Source: Arsenicibacter sp965247375 (GTDB lineage Bacteria; Bacteroidota; Bacteroidia; Cytophagales; Spirosomataceae). From it: a DNA stretch of 64,000 nucleotides. Below, piece after piece: positions 35,606-43,995 of the stretch. Location of the stretch: contig CBDFHU010000070.1 in the NCBI GenBank assembly GCA_965247375.1, positions 35,270 through 99,269 of the forward strand, in the 5' to 3' direction. Position 1 is the stretch's first letter, and each line of letters opens with the position of its first letter. The notes below the pieces were generated by a model. The model was not told the origin of the DNA. It saw only the letters and a program-made list of their open reading frames with translations, and made no database searches. Made by a program: the position numbers and the translations under genes.

Positions 35606-36208
35606 ATGGCAGTACCTACCTTCAACGACGAACAACAACTTTGGCGGCAATTTCAGCGCGGTGATGATAAGGCATTCCGCGAGCTGTATCAGGCTCATGT
35701 CCGGCATTTGCTGAACTACGGCCTTCGGCTAAGCGGCTCGTTATCAGTTGTCGAGGACTGTATTCAGGACCTGTTTGCGGAACTGTGGCAATACCGCAAA
35801 ACCCTCATGCAACCGGCTTCGATACGTTTTTACCTGCTGAAAGGGCTCAGGAACCGGCTCAATGCCCGTTACCGCAAGGATATTCCGTATGCATCGGGTT
35901 GGGATACCGACCCGGAGCTGCCTTTTCCCGTTGAACCGTCGACTGAGCAGCGGCTTATCGAGCTTGATATGGACAACGAGTTGCAGGAGCGGGTGCGGCG
36001 GGCCATGGCCTCGCTGTCGCCGCGGCAACGCGAAATCCTGTACCTGCGTTATTTTAATGACCTGACTTACGAACAAATCTGCGATGTAACGGGTATCAAT
36101 TACCAGACGGCCCGGTCTCAGGTTTATCAGGCACTCAAAACACTTCGCGGTGAAATGAAAACCAACTGGCCGGCGATCATCAGTATGCTGGTCTGGCAAT
36201 TCTCCTGA
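35606..36208 (+). CDS. ECF RNA polymerase sigma factor (orphan)
   Basis: A 200-residue sigma-70 factor with region 2 ('FRELYQAHVRHLLNYGLRL', 'VEDCIQDLFAELWQYRK') and region 4 ('SPRQREILYLRYFNDLTYEQICDVTGI', 'QVYQALKTLRGEM'). It ends in a hydrophobic tail (PAIISMLVWQFS) common in Bacteroidota ECF factors. No FecR or SusC gene adjoins it; the FecR gene at 17899-18943 lacks a sigma gene, but any link between them is a guess. Confidence 0.93.
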   Translation: MAVPTFNDEQQLWRQFQRGDDKAFRELYQAHVRHLLNYGLRLSGSLSVVEDCIQDLFAELWQYRKTLMQPASIRFYLLKGLRNRLNARYRKDIPYASGWDTDPELPFPVEPSTEQRLIELDMDNELQERVRRAMASLSPRQREILYLRYFNDLTYEQICDVTGINYQTARSQVYQALKTLRGEMKTNWPAIISMLVWQFS

Positions 36209-36335
36209 ACGCTGATACGCATCACCAATAAAATCAATTCCATATCCGGATAGTACCACTCACTCAGTTTGTTTAGCAACCGGAAGGGAAAAATCGTTAA
36301 GGAGAAAACTTTCCCTATTAACGATTTCCCCCAAT

Positions 36336-36911
36336 ATGAACACCTTAAAACATAAATCTGCGCTGACTACAACTGATTTTGGACGCTGGCCCAAGGTTAG
36401 AGTACGCACCAGCCATGCCACCAATCCCGATCTGGATCAGAAATACGGTACACTGAGCTGTGTTCTGTTTCATCAGGAAGGGCTCAATATTTACATCGAC
36501 GGACTGGTTGTGCCCTGGTATTTCCGGCCGGAGCAGATCACGCCTTTACTGCGACCCGCTTATGCCCTCACCGACGAGGAAGCGCAGCAGGTATTTACCC
36601 TGGCCTTTGGTCATGCGCCGGCGGATCCGGTTTCCATCATCGCACAGGGCAGCGACGGGGTAGCGGTTTGCAGCGGGTTTGACAGCGTGATTATTACTCC
36701 CGATGACTTCCGGATCACCAGCATTGCCAATCCGTCAGATGGTATGACCGTACCGAAGCGGGTCAGTGCGGCGCGGGTCTATCAGTTTCTCGACGGCTGC
36801 GGCATCGACACGATGGGCTATCTCTCGCAGGGCCTCGCCCTACCGCTCGACGAAGCCAAAGCAACCAGCCCCAAAGAACCCTTCGTCACCATCGAACGCA
36901 TCGCGGCCTGA
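36336..36911 (+). CDS. Uncharacterised 191-residue protein
   Basis: I do not recognise this protein. It has no signal peptide or membrane helix. The N-terminus 'KHKSALTTTDFGRWPKVRVRT' is basic. The middle looks beta-rich ('LSCVLFHQEGLNIYIDGLVVPWYF', 'VSIIAQGSDGVAVCSGFDSVIITPDDFRIT'), and there is a helical C-terminal part. Codon use resembles the neighbouring genes, which supports a real gene. The upstream gap is about 125 bp. Confidence 0.65.
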   Translation: MNTLKHKSALTTTDFGRWPKVRVRTSHATNPDLDQKYGTLSCVLFHQEGLNIYIDGLVVPWYFRPEQITPLLRPAYALTDEEAQQVFTLAFGHAPADPVSIIAQGSDGVAVCSGFDSVIITPDDFRITSIANPSDGMTVPKRVSAARVYQFLDGCGIDTMGYLSQGLALPLDEAKATSPKEPFVTIERIAA

Positions 36912-36914
36912 ATG

Positions 36915-36985
36915 CCACAAAGGCGCTGAGAACCTGGACAGCACGACGTTTCTTCGTGCGCCTTCGTTTCTTTGCGCCTTCGTGG
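36915..36985. repeat. Quasi-palindromic intergenic repeat (CCACGAAGGCGC type)
   Basis: CCACAAAGGCGC (36915-36926) and its inverted partner GCGCCTTCGTGG (36974-36985) match at 11 of 12. Between them lies a further GTGCGCCTTCGTTTC copy. The arms are built from repeated short words, as in the elements at 11152, 51598, 59146 and 60540. Confidence 0.65.
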
Positions 36986-36996
36986 TTTGATAGGTG

Positions 36997-37929
36997 CTAC
37001 TGTACCGGCGTGAAAACTAGTTTCGGGTGCTTCAGGGCATTGTTGATCAGGCGAATACCCAGTTCCAGAATACCCGCTTCGGCGTTAATGTCAATTTTTT
37101 CGGTGTCATCCGTCGGGGTGTGGTAATCCGGGTGGCCACCGGTATGGAAAAACAAGACCGGTATTTTCTTCGCATAAAACGCCGCATTGTCGGACCCTCC
37201 GTTACCGGCCCGGTCGGTAAAGAACTTAACGGGGGCAGTTACGTCCTTAAAAATCGTTGGCCATGCATCGGCCGTGCCGTACCCGCCAACGCCCAGACCA
37301 CGCTCCGGATTGTACCGGCCAATCATGTCCATACACAGCATAAAATTCATTTTCTCCAGCGGCAGCGTCGGATGTTGCAGGAAATAGCGCGACCCCTGCA
37401 AGCCTAACTCCTCGGCCCCGTAGGCCATAAACAGGAAATTATACGCTTCCTTCTCCTTGTTCTGACTGTAATACCGGGCCAGTTCGAGCAGACCGGCTAC
37501 ACCGGATGCATTATCGTCGGCCCCGTTATGAATCTGCCCTTCTGAGCCCTTCGCCAGCGAGCTGCCTTGCCGCCCCTCGCCGAGGTGATCGTAATGCGCG
37601 CCGATGACAATGGTATAATCTGCGTGATTGTCCAGAAAGCCAATCACGTTGCGGGTTTCCCGCAGGCTATCCGGCACCACCACCCGGCGTACTTTAGCTG
37701 TAAACGACTGGTAATAGCCGTCGGTACCCAGTGGGGTTAACCCGTATTTTTTAAACTGTTTCGCAACGTAGGCGGCGGCTTTTGCATTTTCGGCACTGCC
37801 GGTACCACGCCCTTTCATCTTGTCAGACGCCAGGAAGGTAATATGCTTCATGATCCGCTTAGGTTCAGGCATTTGCGCATAAGCAGTAGCCGAACAGAGC
37901 AGTAAAGCGGCGAAAAGCTTGTTTTTCAT
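36997..37929 (-). CDS. Secreted M28 family zinc aminopeptidase
   Basis: A 310-residue protein from the ATG at 37929, which begins a good signal peptide (MKNKLFAALLLCSATAYAQ); the open frame runs 123 bp further upstream. Zinc-binding and catalytic motifs of family M28 are all present: 'VIGAHYDHLG' (His, Asp), 'NGADDNASG' (bridging Asp), 'AYGAEELGLQGS' (Glu-Glu), 'LCMDMIGR' (Asp) and a C-terminal His in 'GGHPDYHTPTDD'. It should trim peptides in the periplasm or outside the cell. Confidence 0.92.
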   Translation of the reverse strand: MKNKLFAALLLCSATAYAQMPEPKRIMKHITFLASDKMKGRGTGSAENAKAAAYVAKQFKKYGLTPLGTDGYYQSFTAKVRRVVVPDSLRETRNVIGFLDNHADYTIVIGAHYDHLGEGRQGSSLAKGSEGQIHNGADDNASGVAGLLELARYYSQNKEKEAYNFLFMAYGAEELGLQGSRYFLQHPTLPLEKMNFMLCMDMIGRYNPERGLGVGGYGTADAWPTIFKDVTAPVKFFTDRAGNGGSDNAAFYAKKIPVLFFHTGGHPDYHTPTDDTEKIDINAEAGILELGIRLINNALKHPKLVFTPVQ

Positions 37930-38098
37930 CGGAGAAAAATCAGGATTTGTGTAGTAAGTCAAGGCCGCAAAGGTAGCCACACGAGTCAGAACGGCCAACA
38001 CCAAAAATTCGCCTCCGATTTTCCCACTGCCTTCCAACGCTTTACCCCACAAAGTACTCTATTGTCACGAACAGTATACATTCCCTGTTTAGTGACCC

Positions 38099-38257
38099 AT
38101 GAAAATTCCGAAAACCTTACTCCAGACGATTGCGGTGGCCGTGGCGGTAACAACCGTTAGCGCCTCCTGTAACCTCGACATCGTAAAGCCCAAAAAGGAC
38201 AAAGCCGAAAAAGAGAAAAAAATGCCTGATGGCTGTCCCGGCTGCGGTTTAGGCTAA
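38099..38257 (+). CDS. Candidate exported RiPP precursor peptide with C-terminal CPGC
   Basis: A 52-residue product: basic N-terminus MKIPK, hydrophobic segment TIAVAVAVTTVSAS, Cys at residue 24 (lipobox-like SASC), a very lysine/acid-rich middle (KPKKDKAEKEKKMPD) and the end GCPGCGLG. It stops 14 bp before a DUF692/MNIO gene. MNIO enzymes act on cysteines of ribosomally made peptides, and several known substrates carry export signals, so this peptide is the natural substrate candidate, with the CPGC pair as the modified site. It was missed by a long-ORF search. Identity as a precursor is inferred from position and cysteine layout. Confidence 0.75.
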   Translation: MKIPKTLLQTIAVAVAVTTVSASCNLDIVKPKKDKAEKEKKMPDGCPGCGLG

Positions 38258-38271
38258 TTTACCGGCACACC

Positions 38272-39399
38272 ATGGCAATCTATCCAACACTGGCCTGCAA
38301 TCCGGACCAACACATTTTGCAGGCCGGTTTACCCCTTTTTGCAGTTGAACAAGTGGCTGCCCTCGAATGGTCGTTCGACACCCGCCCTGACCTGCCCGAC
38401 TGGTTCGATGAACTGCTGCTGACCTATGCACAGGCGGGACGGCTGATTGGCCACGGCGTGTTTTTTTCGGTGTTTGCCGGTCGCTGGCGGCCGGAGCAGC
38501 AAACGTGGCTCAATCAGTTAAGCAACTGCGCCCGCCGTTATCGCTTTGATCATGTAACGGAGCATTTCGGGTTCATGACCGGGGCCAGTTTCCACGCCGG
38601 TGCGCCCATGAGCGTTCCGCTCAACACAACCACGTTGCGCATCGGACACGACCGGCTGCAACGCATCCAACAGGCTGCCGGTTGCGCCGTTGGCCTTGAG
38701 AATCTGGCGCTCGCCTATTCACTGGACGATGTAAAGCGGCAGGGCGATTTTCTGCACCAGCTGCTCTCGCCCGTGGATGGCGTCCTTATTATGGACCTGC
38801 ACAACCTTTATTGCCAAAGCCATAATTTCGGCGTTGACTGGCGGGAACTGCTGGCGCTGTATCCGCTTGACCGTGTGCGCGAAATTCACCTGTCGGGCGG
38901 TAGCTGGGAAGACTCCGTAAGCGAGCCGGGCCGGATTATCCGCCGCGACACCCACGACGATGCAGTCCCGTCCTGTTTGTTCGACTGGTTGCCGGTGGCC
39001 ATTGACCAATGCCCGAACCTGAAGTATGTGGTGCTGGAACAGCTTGGTCCTGGACTGGTTACCGATGCCGCCCGACAACAGTACCAGACCGACTTCACGC
39101 GTATTGCCGGTTGCGTAGCGGCTCACCCGCGCGCATCAGCGGACTACCCTGAGCGGCTTTTCCGGCCGGAATCGCTGGTACCACCAGCCGTGCATCCCCT
39201 CGAAGACGAGACCCTTGCCCGGCAACAGCAGTACCTTACCACCATTCTGGAAACCGCCCCTACCCCGCACGAAGCCAGGCAACGGCTCAACGCTTCGCCC
39301 CTTGCTCACAGCGACTGGGGCATTGAGCGCTGGCAACCCGCCATGCTCGAAACCGCGTTAAGGATCGCGCAGAAGTGGAAGAATGGGTTTTCCAGGTGA
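38272..39399 (+). CDS. MNIO family (DUF692) multinuclear iron oxidative enzyme with C-terminal extension
   Basis: A 375-residue TIM-barrel protein of the MbnB/TglH/DUF692 family, which uses a di- or tri-iron centre to modify cysteines of RiPP precursors. Metal-ligand-type motifs in order: 'VTEHFGFMTG', 'VGLENLALAYS', 'IMDLHNLYCQSHNFG', 'REIHLSGG', 'RRDTHDDAVPS' and 'YVVLEQLG'. The barrel ends near residue 285. The last 90 residues ('PLEDETLARQQQYLTTILETA...LETALRIAQKW') are an extra helical part that could replace the separate partner protein found in other MNIO operons. The gene follows the peptide gene by 14 bp and is closed by a terminator. Confidence 0.85.
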   Translation: MAIYPTLACNPDQHILQAGLPLFAVEQVAALEWSFDTRPDLPDWFDELLLTYAQAGRLIGHGVFFSVFAGRWRPEQQTWLNQLSNCARRYRFDHVTEHFGFMTGASFHAGAPMSVPLNTTTLRIGHDRLQRIQQAAGCAVGLENLALAYSLDDVKRQGDFLHQLLSPVDGVLIMDLHNLYCQSHNFGVDWRELLALYPLDRVREIHLSGGSWEDSVSEPGRIIRRDTHDDAVPSCLFDWLPVAIDQCPNLKYVVLEQLGPGLVTDAARQQYQTDFTRIAGCVAAHPRASADYPERLFRPESLVPPAVHPLEDETLARQQQYLTTILETAPTPHEARQRLNASPLAHSDWGIERWQPAMLETALRIAQKWKNGFSR

Positions 39400-39418
39400 T
39401 AAATCCGGAAGGCATAAA

Positions 39419-39444
39419 AAAAGCACTCTGGCAGGAGTGCTTTT
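39419..39444 (+). terminator. Terminator of the peptide-MNIO operon
   Basis: A 10-bp perfect stem (AAAAGCACTC / GAGTGCTTTT) with a 6-nt loop, flanked by A-run and T-run, lies 19 bp after the MNIO stop. It could work in both directions. It ends 12 bp before the left attachment site. Confidence 0.8.
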
Positions 39445-39456
39445 AACGTATACTTT

Positions 39457-39475
39457 TTTTGCAGAGAGGAAGAGA
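39457..39475. other. Left attachment site (attL)
   Basis: TTTTGCAGAGAGGAAGAGA is an exact copy of 50507-50525. It contains the last 14 bases of the tRNA-Ser gene (3' acceptor strand and part of the T-arm stem), the usual target of tyrosine integrases. Confidence 0.9.
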
Positions 39476-39635
39476 GCAAATAACAGATTGAATATCAGCG
39501 TATTACACAAAATGAAACCATAAATGTGACCTGCCTTTTCTGTAATACGGCCAATACCTTCAACACAATTAACTGTTATTCAGCACCTTAAGCCCATGTA
39601 ACCGCAAAAATTTGAGTAACCGTATATGTCTATGC

Positions 39636-40334
39636 CTATATAAGTCTAATGTCATAGCTGCTCGGTTTGTCTACATAAGTAACCGTAAAAGTACCTTTAA
39701 GGAATTTCTTATAATCACTTGCCTTATCAAATTCAATAAATGTATCAATATACTCATTATCAAGTTTGAGCATTCTTGCTTCGATTAAGCTATGTATCAA
39801 ATAATAAACTGCTTTGTTAGAATCGAATAGATGCTCTAGAATAGTGCGTAAGTCTTCTTTCGTTATAACCCTTCCTTTACCTGGCTTATCAGGTGTAAGA
39901 AGTGTAAGGGTGCCTTCAACTTTTTGATTATCCTCCTTTATAGTACCTAAATTAAGTGTATCTGCGTAATCATAAATGATTATACCAATATCAAAAGTTA
40001 GCCAACTTTTGATCCGTTCATAATCATTTAGAAGTTCTTCTTGCCTTTTAATCAGCGTCATCGTTACGGCTTCTTCAGCCAGACGCTTTTCCCGATCTTG
40101 TGTTTCTTGTGGAGCATGTTTGTCTATTTCTACTTCCTCTCCCCATCTCAGTAGATCCATAAGACTAACGCCTAATGCATCAGCAATCTTACTTAACTGC
40201 TCAATCGTAAGTTTACTACCTCTTTTTTCGAGCCTGGAATAGTTGCCCCTTTCTAAGCCCAGCCTCTTGCCTAGTTCTGATTGATTTACTCCTTTGCTTG
40301 TTCGAACTGCTATAATTTGTTTCGTTATATCCAC
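39636..40334 (-). CDS. XRE family repressor of the element
   Basis: A 232-residue protein with an N-terminal lambda-Cro/CI-type helix-turn-helix ('VNQSELGKRLGLERGNYSRLEKRG'), a helical linker and an unrecognised C-terminal domain (about 90-232) that could take part in dimer formation or induction. It is transcribed away from the integrase operon, like Stl-type master repressors of satellites or CI of prophages. Possible operator repeats start 3 bp before its ATG. The gene is more AT-rich than the host genes. Confidence 0.82.
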   Translation of the reverse strand: MDITKQIIAVRTSKGVNQSELGKRLGLERGNYSRLEKRGSKLTIEQLSKIADALGVSLMDLLRWGEEVEIDKHAPQETQDREKRLAEEAVTMTLIKRQEELLNDYERIKSWLTFDIGIIIYDYADTLNLGTIKEDNQKVEGTLTLLTPDKPGKGRVITKEDLRTILEHLFDSNKAVYYLIHSLIEARMLKLDNEYIDTFIEFDKASDYKKFLKGTFTVTYVDKPSSYDIRLI

Positions 40335-40336
40335 CT

Positions 40337-40475
40337 TGTATACAATATGTTATACACAATGATAACACTTAATAAGCATTTTAAAGCTATCAATATAAAC
40401 ATCAAAACCACAAGTTATACGCAACAATATCAACCATTATGTTGATTATGATATTTATTTATACAACATTTGTAC
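40337..40475. promoter_or_regulatory. Divergent regulatory region with repeated GTTATAC sites
   Basis: TGTATAC-AATAT-GTTATACA (40337-40356) is an inverted pair. Further half-sites GTTATACGC (40414-40422) and a TATACAACATTTGTACA block (40461-40477) follow. The region is AT-rich and separates the repressor from the integrase operon, so these are likely operators of the XRE and/or small HTH protein. Confidence 0.5.
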
Positions 40476-40489
40476 AAATATTTTACATC

Positions 40490-40720
40490 ATGATCAACAA
40501 AATTAACACAACGCCTCTATCAGCAGCAATGTCTATGTACGAAGACAGGATAAGAGGAAGGTTTAAACCGGACACGAGGTTTTATAAAAACGTCGGAATT
40601 AACCGCAGGCGCTTTGGCCAGCTACTACGTGGCGAAAAGTCGATGCTTGCCAGCGAAATGGCAGCGTTGGCCAAATTCTTCGACATCCCTGTAACTCACT
40701 TCATTCCAGATGAAAAGTAA
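40490..40720 (+). CDS. Small HTH protein (Cro/activator-like)
   Basis: A 76-residue protein from the ATG at 40490 (MINKINTTPLSAAMSMYED); the open frame extends upstream into AT-rich regulatory DNA. The segment 'FYKNVGINRRRFGQLLRGEKSMLASEMAALAKFFDIPVTHFI' looks like an XRE-type DNA-binding domain. It stops 3 bp before the integrase ATG, so the two are surely co-transcribed. A role as Cro-like counter-regulator or excisionase is plausible. Confidence 0.75.
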   Translation: MINKINTTPLSAAMSMYEDRIRGRFKPDTRFYKNVGINRRRFGQLLRGEKSMLASEMAALAKFFDIPVTHFIPDEK

Positions 40721-40723
40721 GCT

Positions 40724-41980
40724 ATGACACAGCGAAAAAACACATTCCAGAAAATCTACGGCGGCTCCCGCCCGAAACGCATTCTGCCCCGCTTCACAAC
40801 TAATTGGGTTCTCAGAGAGATTAAGAACGGCCATATCCTTCAGGTGCGTGGCCGGTGTAAGGGGCACGTAAGCAACTACCTTTCTACAGGAATCTACGTT
40901 GAGCCGGGTCAGTTCGTCCGCGAGACCCTGACAATTGTAGGCGACCCCACAAACACCCACCGCATCCGGCAATTGCAGGCAGACATCCAGCGGGTTTTCT
41001 TAGAACAGGAAACTATGGGCCGCACCACCCACCCGGACGAAGTAATGAAAATCGTGCTGGGAATCCGGAGCCGGAAATGCCCGACCATTCAGGATGCAAT
41101 CCGCCTTTTTGTGGAAGCTAAAAAAGAACTGGTAGGTACTGATATACAAGAGCGCACCTACAAACGCTATGAGCAATACGAAAAAATTCTGACTACGTTC
41201 TTTACCAGGAAATACGGGGCAAATACGGACATACGTGAGTTAAAGCCGATCCTGAAAGACCACTTCCTCAAATACTGCAAGGTCGAAAAGAACTACGTGC
41301 ACAATTATTTCCTTAAGATTTTCGGCTTTCTCCGCTCTATCCTGGACTATGCCGTTGCCTACGAATGGACAGACCGCAACGTCCTGAAACACATACGCCT
41401 ACGGAAGGAGAAAACCGACCCGCGCGTACTGTCGATGGAGGAAATCGGAAAATTAAAGGGACTTTCTTTTGATGATCAGACACTTACGCACGTACGAGAC
41501 TGCTTCCTTTTCTCTTGTTATACCGGTCTTGCCTATGTAGATATGGCCGCTCTGCGAAAGGAACACATTATCGACGTCAACGGCATCAAAGCAATTTTGA
41601 AGAAGCGCCAAAAGAGTGGCGTTCAGTTTTTTACCCCCCTCTTTCCGGATGCAATTGCAATTCTGAGAAAATACGAAGCTCACGAAATATGCATAATGAA
41701 GGGAGTACTTCTACCGGCCATTTCAAATCAAAAAATGAATAGCTGGTTGAAAATAATAGGTCAGACGGCCGGGATCAAGGAGAAGCTTCACACGCACATG
41801 GCACGGAAAACCTTCACGATGTACGCCGAAGAGCTGGGCTTCGACCTGACCCAGACGGCCACCATGATGGGACACACGAACGCCAGCATGACCGAAGCAT
41901 TGTACTTTAAGCGCAGGAAAGAGCCGGTGATTAAACGGTACAAAGAGCTTTTCGCGGACCTGGAAACAAGCCAGAACTAA
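40724..41980 (+). CDS. Tyrosine recombinase/integrase of the element
   Basis: A 418-residue site-specific recombinase with an N-terminal arm-binding part, a SAM-like core-binding domain (about 120-215) and a catalytic domain. In the first catalytic box, 'CYTGLAYVDMAALRKEH', the usual Arg is absent, as in the Bacteroides CTnDOT integrase IntDOT. The remaining motifs are present: 'HTHMARKTFTMYAEELG' (H-x-x-R), 'MMGHTNASMTE' (His) and the nucleophile Tyr in 'EALYFKRR'. It should catalyse recombination between the 19-bp tRNA-Ser repeats. An intrinsic terminator follows. Confidence 0.93.
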   Translation: MTQRKNTFQKIYGGSRPKRILPRFTTNWVLREIKNGHILQVRGRCKGHVSNYLSTGIYVEPGQFVRETLTIVGDPTNTHRIRQLQADIQRVFLEQETMGRTTHPDEVMKIVLGIRSRKCPTIQDAIRLFVEAKKELVGTDIQERTYKRYEQYEKILTTFFTRKYGANTDIRELKPILKDHFLKYCKVEKNYVHNYFLKIFGFLRSILDYAVAYEWTDRNVLKHIRLRKEKTDPRVLSMEEIGKLKGLSFDDQTLTHVRDCFLFSCYTGLAYVDMAALRKEHIIDVNGIKAILKKRQKSGVQFFTPLFPDAIAILRKYEAHEICIMKGVLLPAISNQKMNSWLKIIGQTAGIKEKLHTHMARKTFTMYAEELGFDLTQTATMMGHTNASMTEALYFKRRKEPVIKRYKELFADLETSQN

Positions 41981-41988
41981 CACAAAAT

Positions 41989-42017
41989 GCCCCCGCCTGC
42001 TGACACAGGACGGGGGC
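41989..42017 (+). terminator. Terminator after integrase
   Basis: GCCCCCGCCTG (41989-41999) pairs with CAGGACGGGGGC (42006-42017) with one bulged A and a 6-nt loop; TTAAT follows. Confidence 0.75.
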
Positions 42018-42191
42018 TTAATCGCTGAATGACGTTGTTTTTATGGTCGGCAATCTAAGAAAAATACCCCGACCGACAACACTCGCGGCACAACCCGGCC
42101 CGTGAAGACCGGCGAAACAGCAATCACTTTACATAAAAAAGCCCCGGAAACCGTTCGAGCGGCACCGGGGCAAAAAAATCCCAAAATCGAC

Positions 42192-42362
42192 ATGGCAAAT
42201 ATACTCCGAAATATCATATCAGACTGGGCAAATATCACGGCTGCACAGGTCCGGGACCAGAAAGCCCCCTGCAAATCTTTTGGCCCCAATGGCCATACCC
42301 ATATGCATGGCCATGTGAATATTATTATCATCAAAAACAACACCGGCCATGACAGCAAATGA
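42192..42362 (+). CDS. Small His-rich protein (uncertain)
   Basis: A possible 56-residue protein starting MANILRNIISDWANITAAQ and containing 'GPNGHTHMHGHVNIIII'. The frame is open upstream to 42102, but a G+C-rich hairpin (about 42131-42161) sits there. Its end overlaps the next small gene by 14 bp, as in phage-type operons. The His cluster hints at metal binding, nothing more. It may be only a chance frame. Confidence 0.4.
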   Translation: MANILRNIISDWANITAAQVRDQKAPCKSFGPNGHTHMHGHVNIIIIKNNTGHDSK

Positions 42363-42540
42363 AGATCAGTCATTTTTCGACATGCTTCCGGACGATCCGA
42401 CCAAGCTGAAAGAATTACTTCACGAGCAGGCCGCGTTGAATGGCATCCTACAGGCCAGGTGTGATTATTTGCTCAACGTAATCCGAGATCTACACCGGGA
42501 ACGTAAGGTACTCAGACGATTTGTGTTACCGGAAAATTGA
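42349..42540 (+). CDS. Small helical protein
   Basis: A 63-residue acidic-then-basic helical protein (MTANEDQSFFDMLPDDPTKL ... RDLHRERKVLRRFVLPEN) with no family I recognise. It is followed by a GC hairpin at 42546-42566. Small DNA-binding or accessory proteins are common at this place in satellites. Confidence 0.55.
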   Translation: MTANEDQSFFDMLPDDPTKLKELLHEQAALNGILQARCDYLLNVIRDLHRERKVLRRFVLPEN

Positions 42541-42545
42541 TCTAT

Positions 42546-42566
42546 AGCCCGCCCAAAAGGCGGGCT
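42546..42566 (+). terminator. Hairpin terminator after small genes
   Basis: AGCCCGCC (42546-42553) pairs perfectly with GGCGGGCT (42559-42566) across a 5-nt loop; only TTT follows. It begins 5 bp after the stop at 42538-42540. Confidence 0.65.
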
Positions 42567-42730
42567 TTCCACTTTGCACGCACCTTAACCAAAAGTCTAT
42601 TTACAACCCAAAATGAGTCTATTACTCCAGCTCCGGAAAGCGGGATCCTGTACGGCTACATTCTCAGTTTCAGACTGGCAGGCCAATCAGTTCAACGCTT
42701 TTTTTCAGGATCCAGCTAATCGGTAAACAT

Positions 42731-43987
42731 ATGGCAATTGCAGAAATTTCAGCTGAATATGAATCAGCCGGTAAAGGGACTAAAGAGATTACGCCTAAAC
42801 CCCGGTCCAAAAGACGGGACATTGAAGAGTATCTGAGTTTTAGATTCAGATTCAGATACAATATTATCACCGGCCAGGTTGAATTTACGGGAAAAAAGAG
42901 AGATGACTTCAGGCCGCTTGATGATTATACGCTCAACTCCATTGTCAGGGATATGGATAACGAATCGGGGCTAACGGTTAGTCCGGACAAACTTAAAATA
43001 CTGCTCAAGTCAAATTTCATAGACCGGTTTAACCCGATTGAGCATTATTTCAGAAACCGGCCAAAGGTCAGCGGAGACCAGACCGATACCATTACGGCGT
43101 TAGCTATGACGGTCAGTACTGAAAAGCCCGAACTGTTTGACCTGAGCCTCCGGAAATGGCTGGTAGCTACTATAGCCAATGCCCTTACCCCGGAAGGATG
43201 TCAGAATCAGACCTGTCTGGTGCTTACCGGCGGACAGGGAGCCTTCAAAACCACCTGGCTGAATCTCTTAATACCACCGGCACTGAAAAGCCGGTATTTG
43301 TTTTGTGGAAAAATTAACCTCGAGAGCAAGGATACGTTAATTCTTCTGGGTGAAAAGCTGATTATCAATCTCGATGACCAGTTGCGCAGCCTGAACAAAC
43401 GCGACGGCGAAACGGTGAAGACACTGATCACGCAGGGCACCGTTACTATTCGTCGGCCCTATGATGCACTTTCTACCGAATTACCGCGCATTGCTTCGTT
43501 TGTGGGCAGCATTAACGGCAGTGATTTTCTTACCGATCCAACCGGAAGCCGCCGGTTCCTGCCTTTCGAAGTACAGGCCATTGATATTGAAAAAGCAAAA
43601 GGCATTGATATAGATCAGGTATGGACAGAAGCCTACAATCTGTACAAAAACAATTACCAGTATTGGTTCACCGCAGAAGAGACGGCCCAATTGTTCGGTA
43701 ATAACGAAGCCTTTCAGGTACATACCCATGAATATGAATTACTGCTGGAGTATTACGAACCCGTTGCCAGTAAAGATTGGGCAAACAGGTTTCTGACAAC
43801 TACCCAGATACAAATTTACCTCAAAGACAAGAGCAGGCAGGAAATCCGTCAGAAGCAACTTGGCGAGGCACTACGCAAGCTGGGCTTTATCCGGGTCTCC
43901 AAAAGCCTTAGCGGCCAGAAGATATACACTTACGCCGTCCGGGAACGCTCGGAGGAAGAACGGGAAGAAAAAACGCGGTATGAATAA
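42731..43987 (+). CDS. VapE/VirE-type AAA+ helicase (replication)
   Basis: A 418-residue virulence-associated-E family protein, the SF3-like replicative helicase type of plasmids and satellites. Walker A is 'LTGGQGAFKTTWLN' (about residue 161), Walker B 'KLIINLDDQL' (about 212), and a downstream Arg-rich segment 'TDPTGSRRFLPFEV' matches the family. The C-terminal part is a winged-helix-like region ('LGEALRKLGFIRVSKS'). The iteron cluster begins 9 bp after the stop, so it probably acts at that origin with the primase gene on the other side. Confidence 0.87.
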   Translation: MAIAEISAEYESAGKGTKEITPKPRSKRRDIEEYLSFRFRFRYNIITGQVEFTGKKRDDFRPLDDYTLNSIVRDMDNESGLTVSPDKLKILLKSNFIDRFNPIEHYFRNRPKVSGDQTDTITALAMTVSTEKPELFDLSLRKWLVATIANALTPEGCQNQTCLVLTGGQGAFKTTWLNLLIPPALKSRYLFCGKINLESKDTLILLGEKLIINLDDQLRSLNKRDGETVKTLITQGTVTIRRPYDALSTELPRIASFVGSINGSDFLTDPTGSRRFLPFEVQAIDIEKAKGIDIDQVWTEAYNLYKNNYQYWFTAEETAQLFGNNEAFQVHTHEYELLLEYYEPVASKDWANRFLTTTQIQIYLKDKSRQEIRQKQLGEALRKLGFIRVSKSLSGQKIYTYAVRERSEEEREEKTRYE

Positions 43988-43995
43988 TACCCCGG

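Noticed and set aside
39457..39475. Truncated second tRNA-Ser gene
   Set aside because: Only the 3'-terminal 14 bases of the tRNA are present, matching an attachment-site duplicate rather than a decayed gene.
42041..42373. Minus-strand frame opposite the small genes of the element
   Set aside because: It crosses a terminator-like hairpin and opposes the operon direction; the translation looks random.
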